A stretch of DNA of 64,000 nt from Diadophis punctatus similis (GCA_023053685.1 JALIGW010000002.1:243132177-243196176); one strand, 5' to 3'; positions 1 through 10,129 are shown, counted from the stretch's first letter. Numbers and translations are program-made. The notes: generated from the sequence alone by a model not told the origin.

Positions 1-690
1 ATTAGGGCAGAAAGAGATGGCTGTCACATTACATAATATGGTTCCCATGCACAAGTCCTCCAGCCTTCCATCTTGTATGTGTATGTCCTGTGTGGTGTTT
101 GCAGTTACATTGACCTTAGTATGGCCACACTTGAAATACTGCATCCAGTTTTGGTCACCATGATATAAAAAGAGAGCCGAGGTAGTGCAGTGGTTAAAGT
201 GCAGCACTGCAGTTCAGCAGTTCAGCTGTTCAAATCTCACCAGCACAAGGTTGACTCAGCCTTCCATCCTTCTGAGGTCCGTAAAATGAGGACCCAGATT
301 GTTGGGGGCAATATACTGAACTCTGTAAACTGCTTAGAAAGGGCTGTAAAGCACTATGAAGTGGTATATAAGTCTAAGTGCTATTGCTATTGCTAAAAAA
401 GATGTTCAGATTCTGGAAAGAGTGCAGAAAAGAGCAACAAAGATGATAAGGAGACTGGAGGTTAAAATGTATGAAGAACAGTTGCAGGATCTGGGTATGT
501 CTAGTCTAGTGAAAAGAAGGACTAGGGAAGATATGATAGCAGTGTTGCAGTATTTGAGGCCCTATCACAATGATGAGGGAGGAAAACTATTTTCCAAAGC
601 ACCAGAAGGAAGGACAAGAAGCAAAGGTTAGAAACTAAGCAAGGAGAGAAGCAACTTAGAACTAAGGAGGAAATTCCTAATGGTGAGAAC
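1..690 (+). mobile_element. CR1 LINE fragment (3' part of ORF2), split by a SINE
   Basis: Before the SINE the + strand encodes a YCIQFW motif; after it comes a stretch with ERVQKRATKMIRRLE, LGMSSLVKRRTRED and [11 protein letters not shown]. These are C-terminal CR1 reverse-transcriptase protein motifs. The reading frame is broken and no complete ORF survives. The same fragment is mirrored at 54235-54965. Confidence 0.8.
172..396 (+). repeat. CORE-SINE/MIR-like tRNA-derived SINE
   Basis: It starts with a tRNA-like head (gtagtgcagtggttaaa), has a conserved core (ttccatccttctgaggtc, taaaatgaggaccca) and ends in a short (ttgcta)n-like tail. It interrupts the CR1 protein between FW and the DVQILERVQ segment, so it inserted into CR1. 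Both inverted-repeat arms carry it, so it predates the arm duplication. The family assignment is by motif recognition. Confidence 0.75.
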
Positions 691-740
691 AATCAACAAT
701 CAACAAATGGTTGGAGTCTGGATAACTGTCAAGATTGGGT

Positions 741-745
741 GACTT
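741..745. other. Empty target site of the right-arm copia solo LTR
   Basis: The sequence gactt is the single-copy counterpart (one mismatch) of the aggtc duplication flanking the LTR at 53886-54221. Flanking sequence on both sides matches the mirrored right arm, so this is the pre-insertion state. Confidence 0.8.
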
Positions 746-876
746 AGGCAGGGTCTTTTAAGTAGGGGGTGCACCATAGCTGCCTTCGAGGCTGCAGGCA
801 TCACACCCTCCAGCAATGAGGTTTCCTGGATCCAGACAAACATGCTCCTACCCGCCGCTCAAAAGAGCCAAGTGGG

Positions 877-884
877 GTGTGGAT
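877..884. other. Empty target site of the right-arm hAT MITE
   Basis: The 8 bases gtgtggat are the reverse complement of atccacac, which flanks the MITE at 53220-53741 on both sides. Here the site is single copy and uninterrupted. Confidence 0.9.
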
Positions 885-1011
885 CCAGGCCACAAGCAGC
901 AGAAGACATACTAGAAAGCTCCCTATCCTTTTTAATCAGAGTTCATAGGTCAAAGAGAAGCCTAAAAAATATGAACTATTGACTCTGCCCAGGAAGCATC
1001 AAAAGTCTCAA

Positions 1012-1220
1012 GATAAAATAAGATAAAACCCCCAAAACTTTAAACTTAGACTGTCTACTGTTGACCTCACCCCATTCCTAAGAGGTCTGTAAGGGGCGTG
1101 CATAAGCGCACCAACATGCCTACTGTCCCTGTCCTAATGTCCCCTTTTATTCGTATCCATTTCATATATTAATAACCATGTTTATAACTATATCTGTTAT
1201 CTAATACGTGCTTGACAAAA

Positions 1221-1225
<5 letters not shown>
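1012..1225 (+). mobile_element. 3' tail of a CR1/Rex1-like LINE
   Basis: It contains the 3'-end signature of the LINE family at 21640-25270, in reverse orientation (ggtctgtaaggggcgtgcat and tgcttgacaaaataaa). It ends in an (aaat)n tail. Non-coding remnant, mirrored at 52860-53075. Confidence 0.7.
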
Positions 1226-1251
<26 letters not shown>

Positions 1252-1432
1252 GCAAGCAAGCAAGCAAACTAACTAACTAATTAATTAATTAATTAATTAA
1301 TTGACTTATCAGTATAATGCTTGGGAAACCAGACACAGATTAATTAAAAAAACCAGACACAAGTTAATTAATTAACTTAATTAAGTGACTTATCAGTATA
1401 ATGCTTGGGAAACCAGACACAGAGGCCAGGTA
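1222..1432. repeat. AAAT/AAGC/AACT/AATT simple repeats with a duplicated spacer
   Basis: Runs of aaat, aagc, aact and aatt are interrupted by a roughly 36-base unit beginning gacttatcagtataatgctt, present twice near 1303 and 1387. The same region in the right arm (52320-52860) is much longer. Confidence 0.85.
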
Positions 1433-1439
1433 AATGATC

Positions 1440-2787
1440 TATCTCTATTAAATTCTAAAGCAGCATTTCTCAAGAAAATTTTTCTTCTAAATTTATTTAT
1501 ATAATAAATTTACTGAGGGGTCCTTGGGGCTCTCTGAGCCTGCTTGTTTTCTTGCAAACATTTCATTACTTTAACTAGGTAACAGTGCTAGTAAGGAGTG
1601 ATTTAGCGGTCAGTTTATATTCTGGTGTCTTGCCTGTCTGTGTGGGTGGGGGGGGCGGTCTTAGAGATTCTTTATTTGGGCTGTTTACTGATGGCTCTTT
1701 GGCATTTTCTTGATTGGGGTATTGCTTACTTGATTGTTGGTCTGAAGTTAACCTTGGTGTTAATCTATGCTGATCTGAGTGCTGATTACTGGTGAAGAGG
1801 TGCTGGAGTCTTTTTCTTTTAGGGGCTGGTTGATTGTGTCTACTGATGGCTGATTTGTCAGAGTGCCAGGCTTCTAGAAATTCCCTGGCATTTTTGGACT
1901 TGGGCTGGTCTAGGATGGACCCATTTTCCCAACTGAAACTGTGGTTAAATCTGTCTATATGTTGTGAAAGTAAAGAATTTTTGTCATGTCTTCTGACGGC
2001 CAGTTGATGCATTCCGCCAGTCTTCTGCCTGTTTGTCCAACATTGTGGTTGTTGAAGTTCTTACACTGTATGTTGCTGATGACTTCTCTTTTTTTGTTTT
2101 GAAGTTGCTGGGTCTTTTGGTTTGCTTAGGATATTTTGAAGGGCTTTAGTTGGCATGTGTGCTATGCTGATTCCATGTGGTTGTAGGCAGGGGTGGGTTC
2201 CTGCCGGTATGCTCTTACCTGTTGGTTGCCGCAGAACCGAAGAAGCCAGTGGCGTTCGCGGCGTGGGTCTTCCCCCGCCCGCCTAGATGCCGCCATTTGC
2301 ATTCTTTTGCCCTCTGCGCAAAGCATTCTGCTTGCGCAGAGGGCAAAAGAACGCAAATGGCGGCGTCCAGGAGGGCAGGGGAAGACCCACGCCGCGAACG
2401 CCACTGGCTTCTTCGGTTCTGCGGCAACCAACAGGTAAGAGCGTACTGGCAGGAACCCACCTCTGGTTGTAGGAGTCTATTGGTGCTTTCTGAGATATTT
2501 TTGCTGTGTGGCAGTGTAGTTCTTTTTACGGTTTGTGTTGGTTGGGCTGTATTGGGTTGAGTGGTCAGGGACTTTTTGATAAAGTAGTGTGGGTATCCAT
2601 TTTGTTGGAATGTGTTGTATAGATGCTCCATTTCCTTTTTCCACTGCTCTGGGTTGTGCAGTGTATTTGAGCTTGTTTGAACAAAGTCCTTACACAGCTT
2701 CTCTTGTGGGAGGTTGTGTTGTTGCTTTGGTAGTGAAGCACCTGCTAAGTATGGGTGGTTTTTCTGTAGACTTGCATTTCTAGTTTG
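1440..2787 (-). mobile_element. Penelope-like element fragment (GIY-YIG endonuclease region)
   Basis: The minus strand encodes HQLAVRRHDKNSLLSQHIDRF followed by REFLEAWHSDK, the C-terminal part of a Penelope-type GIY-YIG nuclease. Upstream sequence (2466-2787) matches the preceding linker seen more fully at 51237-52190. A hAT MITE at 2188-2465 splits it. The reading frame is broken and the RT core is absent, so this is a dead 3' fragment. Confidence 0.7.
2188..2465. mobile_element. hAT-type MITE, CAGNGG family, 278 bp
   Basis: It begins CAGGGGTGGGTTCCTGCCGG and ends with the inverted counterpart finishing CCCACCTCTG. It is flanked by perfect 8-bp target duplications gttgtagg at 2180-2187 and 2466-2473. 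The interior is almost a perfect palindrome, centred on facing copies of a ctgcgcaaagc-type motif. It carries no transposase. The right arm has the empty site at 51563-51570. Confidence 0.92.
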
Positions 2788-2796
2788 CCATTGTGG

Positions 2797-3054
2797 CAGG
2801 GGTGGATTCTAACTTACCTCGCTGCCAGTTCACTTCCTCACGCGCAGAGTGGACAAGCACGCGCATGCGCAGTACTAAAAATTGAGCTTCTGCACATGTG
2901 CAGAAGCAAAAAACAAGACGGCGGCACCTACGGCTCCTAGAGAGCCAGTTCAGGGGCATATCCAGCCGACCATTGCTGCCAGTTCGGCGAGCGGGGGGAA
3001 ATTCCCGCTACCGGTTCTATAGAGCTGGTCTGAACCAACAGGAACCCACCTCTG
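2797..3054. mobile_element. hAT-type MITE, CAGNGG family, 258 bp
   Basis: Ends are CAGGGGTGGATTC and its inverted counterpart GGAACCCACCTCTG, with perfect 8-bp target duplications cattgtgg at 2789-2796 and 3055-3062. The mirrored copy at 50979-51236 has the same duplication, so this insertion happened before the arms were duplicated. Confidence 0.92.
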
Positions 3055-3245
3055 CATTGTGGTCTCTGCTAATCAGGATGTCCAGGGAGGGTAGTGAGTT
3101 GTTTTCTTCTTCTCTAGTAAACTGGATTCCTTTAAAAACAGCAATAGCAATAGCACTTAGACTTATATTCTCTTGCGGGGGGTCATTTTAAGGATAAGGA
3201 GACCTTGAAGGCTGGATACTAGACTAGAGCCAAAGGATTAAGGAA

Positions 3246-3527
3246 ATGGAGCAGAAATCCAGTGTTGTGACCCGCCAGCAGCCTGTGCAGTTGGTAGCGG
3301 ATACCGTCCGAGACGAGGCCGATGAGGTGATGTGCAAGTGGCCTGTGCAGCTGGCACTTGAGTCGGACAGTGAGGAGGCTGGTGAGGACTCGGTGCCAGA
3401 GGCAGAGGTTCAGCCAGGGCCTTCAGAACCTCCAGCACCTCACTTCACATCAGTGATGAGGAAGAAGAGGAGGAGCACGCAGAGATGCCAAAAGGCAGGA
3501 ATGGCTACTCAGGAGGAGGTCTCCTAG
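3246..3527 (+). CDS. Repeat-borne acidic ORF of unknown family (left-arm copy)
   Basis: A 93-residue ORF starting MEQKSSVVTRQQ, rich in Asp, Glu, Pro and Ser (DSEEAGEDSVPEAEVQPGPS) and ending with a basic patch (MRKKRRS). A related reading frame is present in the opposite arm at 50442-50765. The two differ by an indel after KKRRS that changes the C-terminus. I do not recognise the family. It has no membrane segment, signal peptide or catalytic motif. A piece of a retroelement or DNA transposon is more likely than a host gene. Confidence 0.35.
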   Translation: MEQKSSVVTRQQPVQLVADTVRDEADEVMCKWPVQLALESDSEEAGEDSVPEAEVQPGPSEPPAPHFTSVMRKKRRSTQRCQKAGMATQEEVS

Positions 3528-3580
3528 GGAGTAGGCTTGGGGCTAATAGGCCACTCCCCAATCCTACTTAAGAAATGATG

Positions 3581-4050
3581 AAGATGGAAAAAAGCTCTGC
3601 AGGAAACAACTCATTTGATAGTTTGTTCGTTTGTGTGCCTCTTGTTTGGAAAACCTCTGCTCGGCTTATCTGTTTTGGCTTACTTCTTGTGGACTGATTC
3701 CAGGCATCTTGCCAAGCTTTGTAAGGTTACTGAGATATCCTGGACTAATTACTTATCTTTGCTTTATGACTTTATGGACTTATGCCAGCTGTTAATGCCA
3801 CTTAATTAACAGCTGGTTTTTTCAAGAAAAGACTGCTTTAAGATTTGTTTGTGTGTGAACACTACTAAGCCAGTTTATTAGTAGTTGTTAATCAATTAAA
3901 AATATGTTTGAACAAACTGCGTGTGTGCTACATTTTCTCTGGTCCGTAGCTGGGGCAGAACATCCTAGGGGAAATTTTTGAATTCTTCTCAGCCAAGTCT
4001 TTTTACAAAATGGATCAAATGCTTGATAAAATTGACAGCACACCTTCAGT
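3581..4050. other. Gene-free stretch, possibly retroelement-derived
   Basis: The sequence leaves the inverted repeat at about 3580. It contains a small dyad (cagctgttaatgcc...attaacagctg) near 3785-3812 and AT-rich sequence. No coding region or known repeat could be named. Confidence 0.4.
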
Positions 4051-4053
4051 GGT

Positions 4054-4175
4054 CATGGTGGTTGTGCAGGTTTTCTCCAGCTTGGCTTCCAATGTTGGCC
4101 TGCTAGGATAAATCTTCATTGCTACATTATTTTCTGAGACCCAATATGCATACAAAAGAACATCATGTCAAAATA
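4054..4175 (+). pseudogene. Relic of a V2R last exon (3' end)
   Basis: The sequence reads M-V-V-V-Q-V-F-S-S-L-A-S-N-V-G-L-L-G and then hits a stop, matching the TM7 start [18 protein letters not shown] of the complete V2R-C. Further on, degenerate sequence ends with the same 3' terminus as the other receptors (acaaaagaacat...atgtcaaaataa). The earlier parts of the exon are gone. It lies upstream of V2R-A in the same orientation, so the array once had at least one more member. Confidence 0.85.
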
Positions 4176-4454
4176 ATAAATTAAATGGATTTTGGGTAGA
4201 ACGTTCCTCAAAATATCTATTATTATTCCAGAAAATAGAATTTAATACTTCACTATAATTTAAAAATAATAAAACTAAGAAAAAAGCACCAAATCCTTTT
4301 TTCTTTGACTATCATTTCTTCTTCAAGATATAAGTAAGATTCTTTGTGCAAGTCTGTGTGTATTTTTCAATGTCCCTGAATTTTAAATCATTGTGTCAGT
4401 GGTTTCAAAGTTGACATCTATATTTTTGAATAAAAATGCCATAGTTGTAAAATA

Positions 4455-4697
4455 AATACAATAGCAATAGCAATAGCACTTTTCTTATATACCGCTTCAT
4501 AGTGCTTTACAGCATTCTCTAAGCGGTTTACAGAGTTCAGCATATTGCCCCCAACAATCTGGGTCCTCATTTTACCGACCTCGGAAGGATGGAAGGCTGA
4601 GTCAACCTTGCGCCTAGTGAGATTTGAACAGCTGAACTGTTGAACTAGCAGTCAGCCTGCAATGGCTGCATTTAACCACTGCACCACTTCAGCTACA
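4455..4697 (-). repeat. CORE-SINE/MIR-like SINE
   Basis: Inverted copy of the SINE at 172-396: (caatag)n tail, ataccgcttcatagtgcttt, gtcctcattttaccgacctc, then the tRNA-like head ending taaccactgcaccac. AT-rich flanks prevent a firm target duplication call. Confidence 0.75.
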
Positions 4698-4699
4698 AA

Positions 4700-5872
4700 T
4701 ATAAATATGGCTTCTCAGCTTTATGAGAAAAGCAAAACAAGAAAAGAGTTGAATTAGATTTGCAGAATCTGAAACCAAAGTGCTGATGCAGCTCATACTG
4801 AGCAAAAGGCCAAATTTTTTTTCCTGGATTTGAGGGGAAACATAATGGAGGTTAGTAAGATTACTGGGAAATAATTTTTCTGCTCTCCACATTCGGTTAT
4901 CTCCAAACAGGGAGTAATTGCACACCTCTAAATGGGATTCACAATTACCTAAACAGCTATAAGTAAATTTAACTAGAAAAAAAGCCAAACTAAATCCATA
5001 CTTATATGCCACTCCTCATGGCCAAGTTAAAAGACTGTCTTGGCCCTGAGTTCTCTGAAAGTTCTACTGGAAAGATTTGGGGCAAAATCCTGCAATCTCA
5101 TTGGCTCATCTTCAACATTTGGAGCCCCATCTCAGAATTCTCCCTTTGAGCACCTCCCTATTGACATGTTTGAGGTTCAGAGAGGTGACGCTTCTCTCTC
5201 TCTATTGCAATTTTTTAATCACAGTGATTTAATGAGTTCATGCCATAGAACTAACAATCATTTTTAAGTGTAATATTATATTGTTTGGTTGATTTGCTTA
5301 TTTGCATATGCAATTCATAGGCTGTGTGACTCTGGGTGGCTTATAATTAAAAGAAAAAAATAGAAGTAAACCTGCCCCTGAAACAACAAAAATAAAACAA
5401 CTACAATAACAGTTCATTCATTAAGAGTTCAAACTTCATTCTGCCGCAGAGGTGGGGAGACTGATCTTGTTTTTATGAACTTCTGAAGGTCATTCATGGA
5501 AGAGCCATTCTCAGTTTGTCTAAACTGTTGATCTGACTTCAAAAATATTTATAATATATAGAATATACTACAGCTAATAATAAATAGGTCTTTTTAGCCA
5601 TGTGGGTGTCTCAATCGCTTTTATTAAGAGACAGATAACAGTCCATCAAATATGAAATAAATACTTGAAAATCAATACATGAAATTGAAGAGGTGTTAGT
5701 TTAACCAAGTCTGAAATACTGCACCATCCATAATTTTCTACTGTTTCTCTCCTTTTCTATGGTGACATTTTGGAATATTGCAATTTTTTGGAACAATTGA
5801 TTGATTTGACGAAAAGTGTTATCATGGGAGAAAAGTTAAATGGTATTTTCATCAATGTGTTTTTAACTGCAG
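4700..5872. other. Upstream and presumed intron 1 region of V2R-A; no exon 1 seen
   Basis: No segment resembles exon 1 of V2R-B or V2R-C (MLLFQLLLW...KNKC...DPKNHYR). The longest + strand ORF, near 5040-5267, has no receptor or signal-peptide character. The sequence is AT-rich with no recognisable repeat. Confidence 0.5.
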
Positions 5873-6164
5873 ATCAGCAAAAAAAATTTATTGGAAATTT
5901 GTGCCCTTCCTATTTGCCATCGAGGATGTCAACCAGAATAGCCATCTCTTACCTAACATTACCTTGGGTTATAATTTCTATGAAAATTTCTTCAAGGTAG
6001 AAATGACCTCAGATCCTTTGCTGGACCTGCTTTCAAATGGGGAGGCCAATGTCCCCAACTACAGGTGTGGAAGGCAGAGAAACACAGTGGCTGTTATGGA
6101 AGAGGCCGAGACTGGCATCTCCATCCAGATTTCAACCATGTTGGGCACCTACAAAATCCCCCAG
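5873..6164 (+). CDS. VMN2R-like: V2R-A exon 2
   Basis: 292 bp, the same length as exon 2 of B and C. Acceptor is ...aactgcag, donor cag/gtgtgt. Encodes WKFVPFLFAIEDVNQNS and ends YKIPQ, in the first lobe of the Venus-flytrap ligand-binding domain. Confidence 0.9.
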
Positions 6165-6312
6165 GTGTGTCTTTTTTTGGGAGACTGCAATCATGAAACT
6201 TTCAATCAGAGCTCCTTTGCTGTAAATGAACAGCAAAGATTTATTAGGGAAATGAGAGGAAATAAATTTTGCTTGTTTCATTGAAAGTTCCACCATCTTC
6301 CATTCCTTTCAG

Positions 6313-7122
6313 ATCAGTTACAGTTTTGCTTCCCAGATTCTGAAGGATAAAACTCAGTTTCCTTTCTTCTACCCGATGCTCCCTGCTGAAGGAGCCCAAT
6401 ATCCAGGGATTGTCCAACTGCTGCTTCATTTCAGATGGACCTTGGTTGGTCTTGTTGCTCCAAAAACTGACCAGGGGGAGCGTTTCATGAGGACAATGTC
6501 TTCTTCGATGTTAAGCAATGGCATTTGTGCAGTTATATATCAACGTTTTACACTAAACCTTGCTACAATAAAAGTAAAGTTAAAAGAATATTATAAGTGG
6601 AGAAAAGTCAATGTCTTTGTTTATGGTTCAGAGACTAATTCATTCACATCAGGAATGGTAATTATACAAGGAGGACTTCATCTTATTCAGAAACATGTTA
6701 TAGATAAAGTCTGGATCACAACAGCTCAATGGGATCTCAGCCTTGATTTTATGTTTAGTGTCCATTCCTTGAAACACCTCGCTGGTGTTTTTTCTTTTCT
6801 GATAAAGAAAAGCAAATTCGCAAATTATGATGATTTTTTGATCATTGTCGCATCCATAATGAACTTTTTGGAGAAAACGTTTACATGCTCATCCACTAAG
6901 GATGCCTTTTCAGTGAAAGTTTGGAGACGGTGCAGACAGAAAGAAGAACTGGAGTCTCTTAAGAAAGAGATCGATCAGATCCTGGCTCTAGACAGCTACC
7001 TCATTTCCAACACCATCTGGGCTTTGGGAAGGTCCTTAAATTCAGCTCATATATCGACATTCAAGAGATCAGTGAGGAACAGGGGAGTGAAGGTGGAAGC
7101 TCCAAGAGTGAAGGCATGGCAG
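6313..7122 (+). CDS. VMN2R-like: V2R-A exon 3
   Basis: 810 bp, acceptor ctttcag, donor gcag/gtattt. Starts ISYSFASQILKDK and contains [20 protein letters not shown] and the end KAWQ. Open throughout. More divergent from B and C than they are from each other. Confidence 0.9.
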
Positions 7123-7407
7123 GTATTTCTTTTCCATTAGATGTCTTTTTTCTGCCCATGGGAATCAGTTGTTGAAGTGAAGTAAAATGCTATTGCCTTG
7201 GTTACTTATTCTGAAAAATTAAATTATCTTGAAAGTCAACTCCAATATAATATGAACCTTCTATTTCCTTCACTTTCCATTCCATTCCCTTTGATCTTTG
7301 TTTTGGCAATAGTTTCCTGTTTTATTTTTATGTCCTTCAAAATGAGTACATTGATATCTTGGTTGTTCAGCCATCCTTTTATCTCACACTGATAAGAGTG
7401 TGGTATC

Positions 7408-7696
7408 CAGTGGTGGGATTCAACAGGTTTAACAACTGGTTCGCTGAGTGCATGCCTGCACAATACATTTGAAGACACCTTAAAAGTTACCTCCTACTAG
7501 CCCCAGTTAGTGAAACAGCTGAGGCGCGGCAATCCACTCTGCTGTGCCTATCAGCTGGACTTCAAACGAATGAAATATAGCACAGGGGCAGGCGGGTGGG
7601 TCCAGCTGATTGTTGGAGTGAACAGGTTCGCTCTCAGCTGATCATCAGAGCAACCGGCTCACCCGAACCAGACCGAATAGGGTGAACCCACCCCTG
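7408..7696. mobile_element. hAT-type MITE, CAGNGG family, 289 bp
   Basis: Ends CAGTGGTGGGATTC and GAACCCACCCCTG, with perfect 8-bp duplications gtggtatc at 7400-7407 and 7697-7704. Lies in intron 3 of V2R-A. Confidence 0.9.
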
Positions 7697-8036
7697 GTGG
7701 TATCACACATTAGATTATTGGAGATAATCAGGTAATTCTCTCCAACCTCGGAAAGGAATGTTTTAGCAGAAAGAAAGACAATGTGTTCTAATATCTTTGG
7801 ATTATCAGTGATCAATCCCATGATAAGTCACTGGTCTTCACAGGAGAACAATATGGGAAAGTAGGAAGTGTGGAATTCCCCAACTCAGCTGGGGAAGTAA
7901 TGATATAAAACATGTGAAAAATTACAAAAATATGTCTCAGGTTAAAGGAAAAGCTGTATGGCTGAAATTTGCTTTTTATTTTAATATTTGTAGATTAATT
8001 TTAGGTTAATAAGAATGAAGAAATAATTGTTTCTTT

Positions 8037-8107
8037 GCCTTTATTTATTTTATTATTTGTACTTATATGCCGCTCAACTCCGCGTGGGCTCTAATATACC
8101 TTTAGAG
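8037..8107 (-). repeat. Short L2-type 3' tail
   Basis: A (ttta)n-like run followed by cttatatgccgctcaactcc, the conserved 3' terminus of the L2 copies elsewhere in the window. Only the tail is present. Confidence 0.6.
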
Positions 8108-8378
8108 GAATTGTATATTAGCATTTCTGTGATAAACATTGGGAAGAGGACCATGACCAGATGCCAAGGTTCCTGTCCATTACAACGATTGCTCTAGTTT
8201 ATAGCTATTATTATTCCTATGTTTATTAATACTTTCTTAAACAAGTTGGAATCAAAATAGAACCTGGTATTTGAAGACTGAGAGAGAAATATTCAGATCC
8301 TTCCCAGCATAGACCAAAGGGTATTTTCAAATAATATCTAATGTCCTTTCTAAATTCTTCTTCTCTTTTGTATTTCAG

Positions 8379-8606
8379 CTTAATTCCTTCCTTCAGGGCT
8401 CTCAGTTTCACAATCATTCAATAGAAGGAGTATATTTGGATGAAAAGGGAGATCTGACAGCTGACCTGGACATTGTGAAGTGGGTTGTTTTCCCAAACAA
8501 ATCTGTCAAGAGGATTAAATCTGGGAGTCTAGAAAAACTGACATCCCGGGATTTGAAATTTTCCATTGATCAAAAGAGTATCACACAGATGGAAATGCTG
8601 AATAAG
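8379..8606 (+). CDS. VMN2R-like: V2R-A exon 4
   Basis: 228 bp, one codon longer than in B and C. Acceptor tatttcag, donor aataag/gtggga. Encodes [16 protein letters not shown], the end of the ligand-binding domain. Confidence 0.9.
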
Positions 8607-8744
8607 GTGGGACTAATATTTGTTTTTGTTCCACTGAAAGTGAAACAACATGATAACCCTATTGGGGTGGGAGGGGGCTTGCTTTGAGTTTTCATGTAAG
8701 CTGATCCAGGCTGTCACTGATACAAACTTCTTATTCAGGTGGCC

Positions 8745-9056
8745 CAAGGGTGAAATGCTGCCAGTTCGGGTGGGCCGGTAAGTCGTTACAGAGCCGATGG
8801 AGCTGGCGGCGGTCGCAGTGCAGGACTTCTCCTGCCTGCTTCCCCCACCCACCTGGATGCCGCCATTTGAGTTCTTTTATCCTCTGTTCATGCGCAGAAT
8901 GCTTTGCGCATGCACAGAGGGCAAAATAACCCAAATGGCAGTGTACAGGTGGGCGGGAGAAGCGGGCGGGAGAAGCCCTGTGCCACAACCGCCGCCAGCT
9001 CCATCGGCTCTGCAACAACCGACTGGCCCGCCTGAACCGGCAGCATTTCACCACTG
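8745..9056. mobile_element. hAT-type MITE, divergent CAGNGG-like copy
   Basis: Ends CAAGGGTGAAATGCTGCC and GGCAGCATTTCACCACTG are inverted repeats. The flanks aggtggcc and tggtggcc agree at seven of eight bases if two extra bases are allowed at the right end. Interior is palindromic, like other family members. Confidence 0.75.
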
Positions 9057-9093
9057 ACTGGTGGCCATAAAAAAAGAGTCCATCCAATGTTTC

Positions 9094-9173
9094 CCTGATA
9101 AATTTATTTATTTATATTTATTTATTTATTATTCACACTTGTATGCCGCCCACTCCACAGAGACTCTAACATT
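9094..9173 (-). repeat. Short L2-type 3' tail
   Basis: A (ttta)n run followed by cttgtatgccgcccactcca, the L2 3' terminus with no coding part. It lies between exons 4 and 5 of V2R-A. Confidence 0.6.
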
Positions 9174-9393
9174 CAAATGTAATTTGAAAGCATAAATCTG
9201 TGGTGTGTATGAAACATCAGAAGGAAAGAGAAGTAGAGATGGAATATTCAATCATGTGTTTGATGAATTTCAGATTTCATGTTTTGAATTAGTCAAAGCT
9301 AATCCTTGAACTGGATATCACCAAATTCTTCTTTCCTTGACATTGTTCTGAAAATAACTTCATATTCTGGATTTTCTTCCTCTCTCTCCTCAG

Positions 9394-9520
9394 CCCCTTC
9401 CTCCTTCCAGGTGTGTGGAAAGCTGCCGTCCTGGATTCATGAAGGTGCCTCAGGAAGGGATGCCCATCTGCTGCTATGACTGTCATTCTTGTGCAGAAGG
9501 AACCATCTCCACCATGGAAG
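9394..9520 (+). CDS. VMN2R-like: V2R-A exon 5 (cysteine-rich region)
   Basis: 127 bp, acceptor ctcctcag, donor ggaag/gtgggt. Encodes [17 protein letters not shown], then CCYDCHSC, the six-cysteine part of the linker between ligand-binding domain and membrane region. Ends in phase 1. Confidence 0.93.
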
Positions 9521-9880
9521 GTGGGTGGCACCAGACAAAAGTGGCAGATTTTTTTGAAAGACCATAGATCCTGATATTGTTCATAAAAAGTTTTTTTAGG
9601 AAAAAATATTTTAATATGAATAATTCATTACACAATGAGTGATAAGAAATAATCTTGGAATTTAAATTGTGAGCACATTATTAAAAACAGTGGATCAATG
9701 ATGGCTTTACTTTAGGAGTGAGACAACATTTCTTGCTCTTCTTTTTCTTTATTGATCAATCTCAATTTTTCTTGGCATTTTCTTGGAATAATAGAGATGT
9801 TTTGATCCTTCCCTTCCCTTCCCTTTCCATCTAATACTGCATGACTAAAAAGCTGGACGTATTTATTTAACAGGTCCACC

Positions 9881-10129
9881 CAGGGGTGGGTTCTAACTTA
9901 ACTCACCGCCAGTTCACTTCCATGTGGCTGCGCCGTGCAGGCGTGCGCATGCTTTGTATGTGCGCATACATGTACAGTGCTGAAAACCCAGCTTCTGTGC
10001 ATGCACAGAAGCCAAAAACAAGATGGCAGCGCCCACGGACCGCCACCGACAGAACCAGCTCTGTGACATCACCACCAGTTTACCAACGGTTCTAAAGAAC
10101 TGGTTAGAACCGGTAGGAACCCACCTCTG
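9881..10129. mobile_element. hAT-type MITE, CAGNGG family, 249 bp
   Basis: Ends CAGGGGTGGGTTC and GGAACCCACCTCTG, with 8-bp flanks ggtccacc (9873-9880) and gatccacc (10130-10137), seven of eight matching. Most similar to the 2797-3054 copy. Lies in intron 5 of V2R-A. Confidence 0.88.

Larger units (their letters stand above)
700..890 (-). mobile_element. Small L2-clade LINE fragment
   Basis: The reverse complement encodes a peptide resembling the L2 linker before the reverse-transcriptase palm (GVMPAASKAAMVHPLLKRP; compare PQPLKAVVVRPLLKKP in the longer L2 at 57.2-60.0 kb). It is a decayed fragment without a usable ORF. It contains the two empty target sites at 741-745 and 877-884 for insertions that exist only in the right arm. 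Confidence 0.6.
1..3580. repeat. Left arm of a long inverted repeat
   Basis: This block reads as the reverse complement of about 50432-54965: base 1 pairs with 54965 and about 3580 with 50432. Both arms carry the same mosaic in mirrored order: CR1 with a nested SINE, an L2 scrap, a CR1/Rex1-like LINE tail, AATT-rich repeats, a Penelope-like fragment, a hAT MITE and an acidic ORF. In a sampled 115-base stretch only about five differences were seen by eye. The arm may extend left of the window. It lacks the MITE and solo LTR found in the right arm and has one MITE of its own at 2188-2465. Confidence 0.9.

Noticed and set aside
2162..2631. Overlapping ORFs on both strands around 2160-2630 (also 8731-9087)
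   Set aside because: They run through palindromic MITEs, which give mirrored ORFs on both strands; no codon-level sign of a protein.
5040..5267. 75-codon ORF upstream of V2R-A considered as exon 1
   Set aside because: No hydrophobic leader, no KNKC or DPKNHYR-like motif and no suitable donor; it does not resemble exon 1 of B or C.
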